NCBI GenBank assembly: GCA_022601195.1 | Contig: JAHZIX010000001.1 | Coordinates: forward strand, 124,001 to 188,000 | Direction: 5' to 3' | DNA: 64,000 nt | Origin: Deltaproteobacteria bacterium | GTDB taxonomy: Bacteria > Acidobacteriota > Thermoanaerobaculia > Multivoradales > JAHZIX01 | Shown: positions 62,215 through 64,000 of the stretch, in pieces | Layout: each line of letters begins with the position of its first letter | Numbering within the stretch: the first letter of the stretch is position 1 | Program-made: the position numbers and the translations under genes | The notes under the pieces: model-generated | The model's database searches: none | What the model was told of the DNA's origin: nothing | The model's input: the letters and a program-made list of their open reading frames with translations, nothing else

Positions 62215-62284
62215 AGCTAGCACTAGCGAGCTAGCACCGGCGAGCTAGCATCGACGAGCTAGCACCGACGAGCTAGCACCGGCC
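62215..62284. repeat. Five-copy 14-bp tandem array
   Basis: AGCTAG begins at 62215, 62229, 62243, 62257 and 62271, exactly 14 bp apart, within a unit close to GCGAGCTAGCACCG. Each unit holds the small palindrome GCTAGC. The period is too short and spacers are absent, so it is not a CRISPR array. Confidence 0.85.
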
Positions 62285-62397
62285 AACTCGCGCAGCACTT
62301 CCACCGCTAGCAGTACATCTTCCCTCTGACATTCGAACTGCCCGACCTGGAAACGAATCACAAACTCCCCCTGGTGGACGGTTTCCCGCGATCCGAT
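62245..62397 (-). pseudogene. Possible C-terminal remnant of a PLP-dependent decarboxylase-like gene
   Basis: A minus-strand frame of about 50 codons between two stops reads GEFVIRFQVGQFECQREDVL and continues AVEVLRELAG, which resembles the C-terminal end of group II PLP decarboxylases (GxFVLRFxVGxFxTxxEDV). There is no start codon or upstream continuation in frame, so only a decayed tail is present. The last codons run into the 14-bp array. The family assignment is from memory and weak. Confidence 0.25.
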
Positions 62398-62643
62398 CTA
62401 GCGGCTCGCTGGTGGTGCCGCGACGGCGGGAATTCACAATAGGCCAATGCTCTCGCCGGCTTGATTTCTGGGCCACTTGATGATCAAGTAGCCATCGATA
62501 CACATGAAATTTCTATTGTTTTGGTGGGTCTTGCCGGCCAAAAGAGATCTTCAGGAAGCCTTTCAGAAAGGAGCTAGCTCTGCCGTGGTCCGCGGCATCG
62601 GGCGGTTCAGGAATGACCCCGTTGTCGCGATCCAGAGCTGATC

Positions 62644-64000
62644 ATGATGCACCGCAACTCTCGATCAACAACGCCCTGGCTCCTCGGGCTCTTCCTCGCC
62701 CTGGCCCCCTTCGGGGTCGTGAGCGCAGACGACCCGCCGACTCCACCGGGCAAGGCCTTCTCCTTCACCGGTCGGGTATTGCCCCTCGGTACGGACTCGG
62801 AACCCTCGGACGAAGATCTCTCGCCCCCTCCTCTTCGCTACGGTCATTTCCTCTCATTGACCCATCGATCCGAGCAGCGCTTGGAGCGCTTCCTGAGAAC
62901 CGCCATCCTCCGCTACCTGGCACCACGGGGCTATGCCGAGGTCGACGAAACGGTTTGCGGCGCGACGCCACCGTTGCCCAAGGACTCGACCCTTCGACAC
63001 TTCTCGAGCTCCCTGGGGGCTTCCAGGAAGAACGGCGAATCCGCGGGCCTCGACCTGATTCTGATCCCCTCCACCACTGGTGGCCATGAGCTTCATCTCC
63101 TCGGTTTCGAATGCTCCGGAGGATCGATCAAGAAACCCAACCCCGATCTTTCGCAGCTCGAGAGGGAGTTCGGTGAGCTCCTCGAAGAGCTCGAAGGCGC
63201 TCCCCTGGGAGCCCCGGGTGATGAGCTCCTCGCCTACCCGCTGAGCTACGTCCAGGCCGACCGCGCCGTCGCTATCCTGAAGACCCTCGGCTACCCCATT
63301 ATCGAGTACAAGAAAAACAAGACTACTCCGGCCAACGGCGAGAACCTCAGCGATGTCATTTTCGACGAGGTTCGCTCGACCTCGAAGGGAGCGAACCGCG
63401 CTTTGCTGAGCCGCCCGGTGATCATCAACCTGATCGACTCGGGAACCACCTCCCTGGTGGATGCAGAGCATGGAGGGGAAGGCACGGGCACCGGGCCCTC
63501 CCGTTCGTCCCTCACGGGAGGGCAGCGCCTCGATGGGATCACCGACAGCGCCCCCCAACAGCGCCTGCTCATCGTCTACGACGAAACCGACCCGAAGCCG
63601 CTGTACAAACTTCTCGAACGCTTGCAGCAGGATATCGACGTGGCGGCACGGCAGATTCTCATCGAGGCCTTGGTGATCGAATTGGATCGGGATTTCCTGC
63701 AGGATGTGGGCGTCGAATTCGAAGGCAATAAGGACAACTATGACGTTTCGTTCCAAGAGGACGGCGGCTTGTTCCAGCCCTTTTCTTTGGGTTTCACCCG
63801 TCCCAGCCCGAAAACCTTGCTCAACTTCAAAGTGAAACTGAAAGCCTTGGTCGACCGCGGTCAAGCCACCGTTTTATCGCGGCCCTCGGTACTCGTTCTC
63901 GATGGCCGCCAAGCGCGCATCAAAGTCGGCGACGACCTGCCCTTCACCAAGAAATTGAGTATCGATGACGGGGTGCTGCTCAGCGAAAACGACTTCATCT
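62644..64000 (+). CDS. Secretin-like (type II/III secretion or pilus) outer-membrane protein, 3' truncated by window
   Basis: The frame opens with two adjacent ATGs, a signal peptide (PWLLGLFLALAPFGVVSADD) and runs without a stop to the window end, at least 452 residues. Secretin features appear late: YKLLERLQQDIDVAARQILI then EALVIELDRDFLQDVGVEF (about 320-355), which is the start of the N3/secretin transition, and ALVDRGQATVLSRPSVLVLD followed by ARIKVGDDLPF (about 400-430). The N-terminal 300 residues are not a standard N0-N1 arrangement that I recognise; SYVQADRAVAILKTLGYP may be one N-domain. Secretins form gated outer-membrane channels. Partner genes are expected beyond the window. Confidence 0.8.
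   Translation, partial: MMHRNSRSTTPWLLGLFLALAPFGVVSADDPPTPPGKAFSFTGRVLPLGTDSEPSDEDLSPPPLRYGHFLSLTHRSEQRLERFLRTAILRYLAPRGYAEVDETVCGATPPLPKDSTLRHFSSSLGASRKNGESAGLDLILIPSTTGGHELHLLGFECSGGSIKKPNPDLSQLEREFGELLEELEGAPLGAPGDELLAYPLSYVQADRAVAILKTLGYPIIEYKKNKTTPANGENLSDVIFDEVRSTSKGANRALLSRPVIINLIDSGTTSLVDAEHGGEGTGTGPSRSSLTGGQRLDGITDSAPQQRLLIVYDETDPKPLYKLLERLQQDIDVAARQILIEALVIELDRDFLQDVGVEFEGNKDNYDVSFQEDGGLFQPFSLGFTRPSPKTLLNFKVKLKALVDRGQATVLSRPSVLVLDGRQARIKVGDDLPFTKKLSIDDGVLLSENDFI

Larger units (their letters stand above)
61997..62643. other. Intergenic region of 647 bp with 14-bp array and gene remnant
   Basis: Between the divergent ADOP permease and secretin genes. It holds a 14-bp-period array (62215-62284), a short possible gene remnant on the minus strand (62245-62397), and no intact gene. 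Confidence 0.5.

Noticed and set aside
62215-62284. Possible CRISPR or phage attachment array
   Set aside because: The 14-bp period leaves no spacers and no cas gene is in the window.
62854-63864. A 336-codon minus-strand frame near the window end
   Set aside because: Antisense to the secretin-like gene, which reads continuously with a signal peptide and secretin motifs.

Overview
This is a bacterial chromosome segment with high GC content and strong Shine-Dalgarno signals. No rRNA, tRNA, CRISPR array, transposase or phage gene was seen. The gene set suggests an Acidobacteriota-type bacterium, possibly of the Thermoanaerobaculia or a nearby lineage. The pointers are a duplicated orphan ABC permease of the acidobacterial (ADOP) kind at 59.5-62.0 kb, Ser/Thr kinase signalling, several very large secreted multidomain proteins, a giant RHS protein, and c-type and P460-type cytochromes. 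The taxonomic reading is inference from gene content.

Layout. 0-7 kb: the 3' part of a molybdopterin-dependent oxidoreductase, a small DUF4388-like protein, then a tightly overlapping minus-strand operon of ABC ATPase, FtsX-type permease and AttH/CrtC-like lipoprotein. 7-23.5 kb: three metalloproteases (a 1645-aa matrixin-like protein, a hemopexin-repeat protease and a fungalysin), a receptor-like Ser/Thr kinase with an overlapping OmpA-like lipoprotein gene, and a Tat-exported glycosylasparaginase. 23.8-26.9 kb: an accessory islet holding a SAP-like protein gene next to a zinc-ribbon alpha/beta-hydrolase with membrane helices, then a broken nucleotidyltransferase beside its intact small partner. 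26.9-28.7 kb: phosphoglycerate mutase.

29-38 kb is a phosphate/polyphosphate block: a HhH protein with a long lysine-rich tail, SixA, PPK1, an active and a degenerate PPK2 that look like a split two-domain enzyme, a Na/Pi cotransporter with PhoU domain, and a universal stress protein. 38-40.4 kb: a regulator-SRPBCC pair with an operator-like palindrome and a second universal stress protein. 40.7-46.5 kb: a Cys-rich-repeat metalloprotease, a P460-YHS cytochrome, and a LytS/LytTR two-component pair. 47-55.6 kb: a giant RHS/YD-repeat protein and a hexahaem cytochrome. 55.7-59.5 kb: persulfide/rhodanese genes, an ECF sigma factor and a HigBA toxin-antitoxin pair. 59.5-64 kb: the ADOP permease, a repeat-rich gap, and the start of a secretin-like gene that runs off the window.

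The most notable non-gene structure is a dispersed repeat family (five copies recognised, 22-40 kb). All copies have the same orientation and lie 3' of minus-strand genes. The two longest copies align without gaps over 189 nt. A separate palindromic element lies at 12.37-12.54 kb and a 14-bp-period array at 62.2 kb. Several candidate systems (split PPK2 with lysine-rich proteins, the SAP-like/hydrolase pair) are reported as hypotheses with explicit tests.
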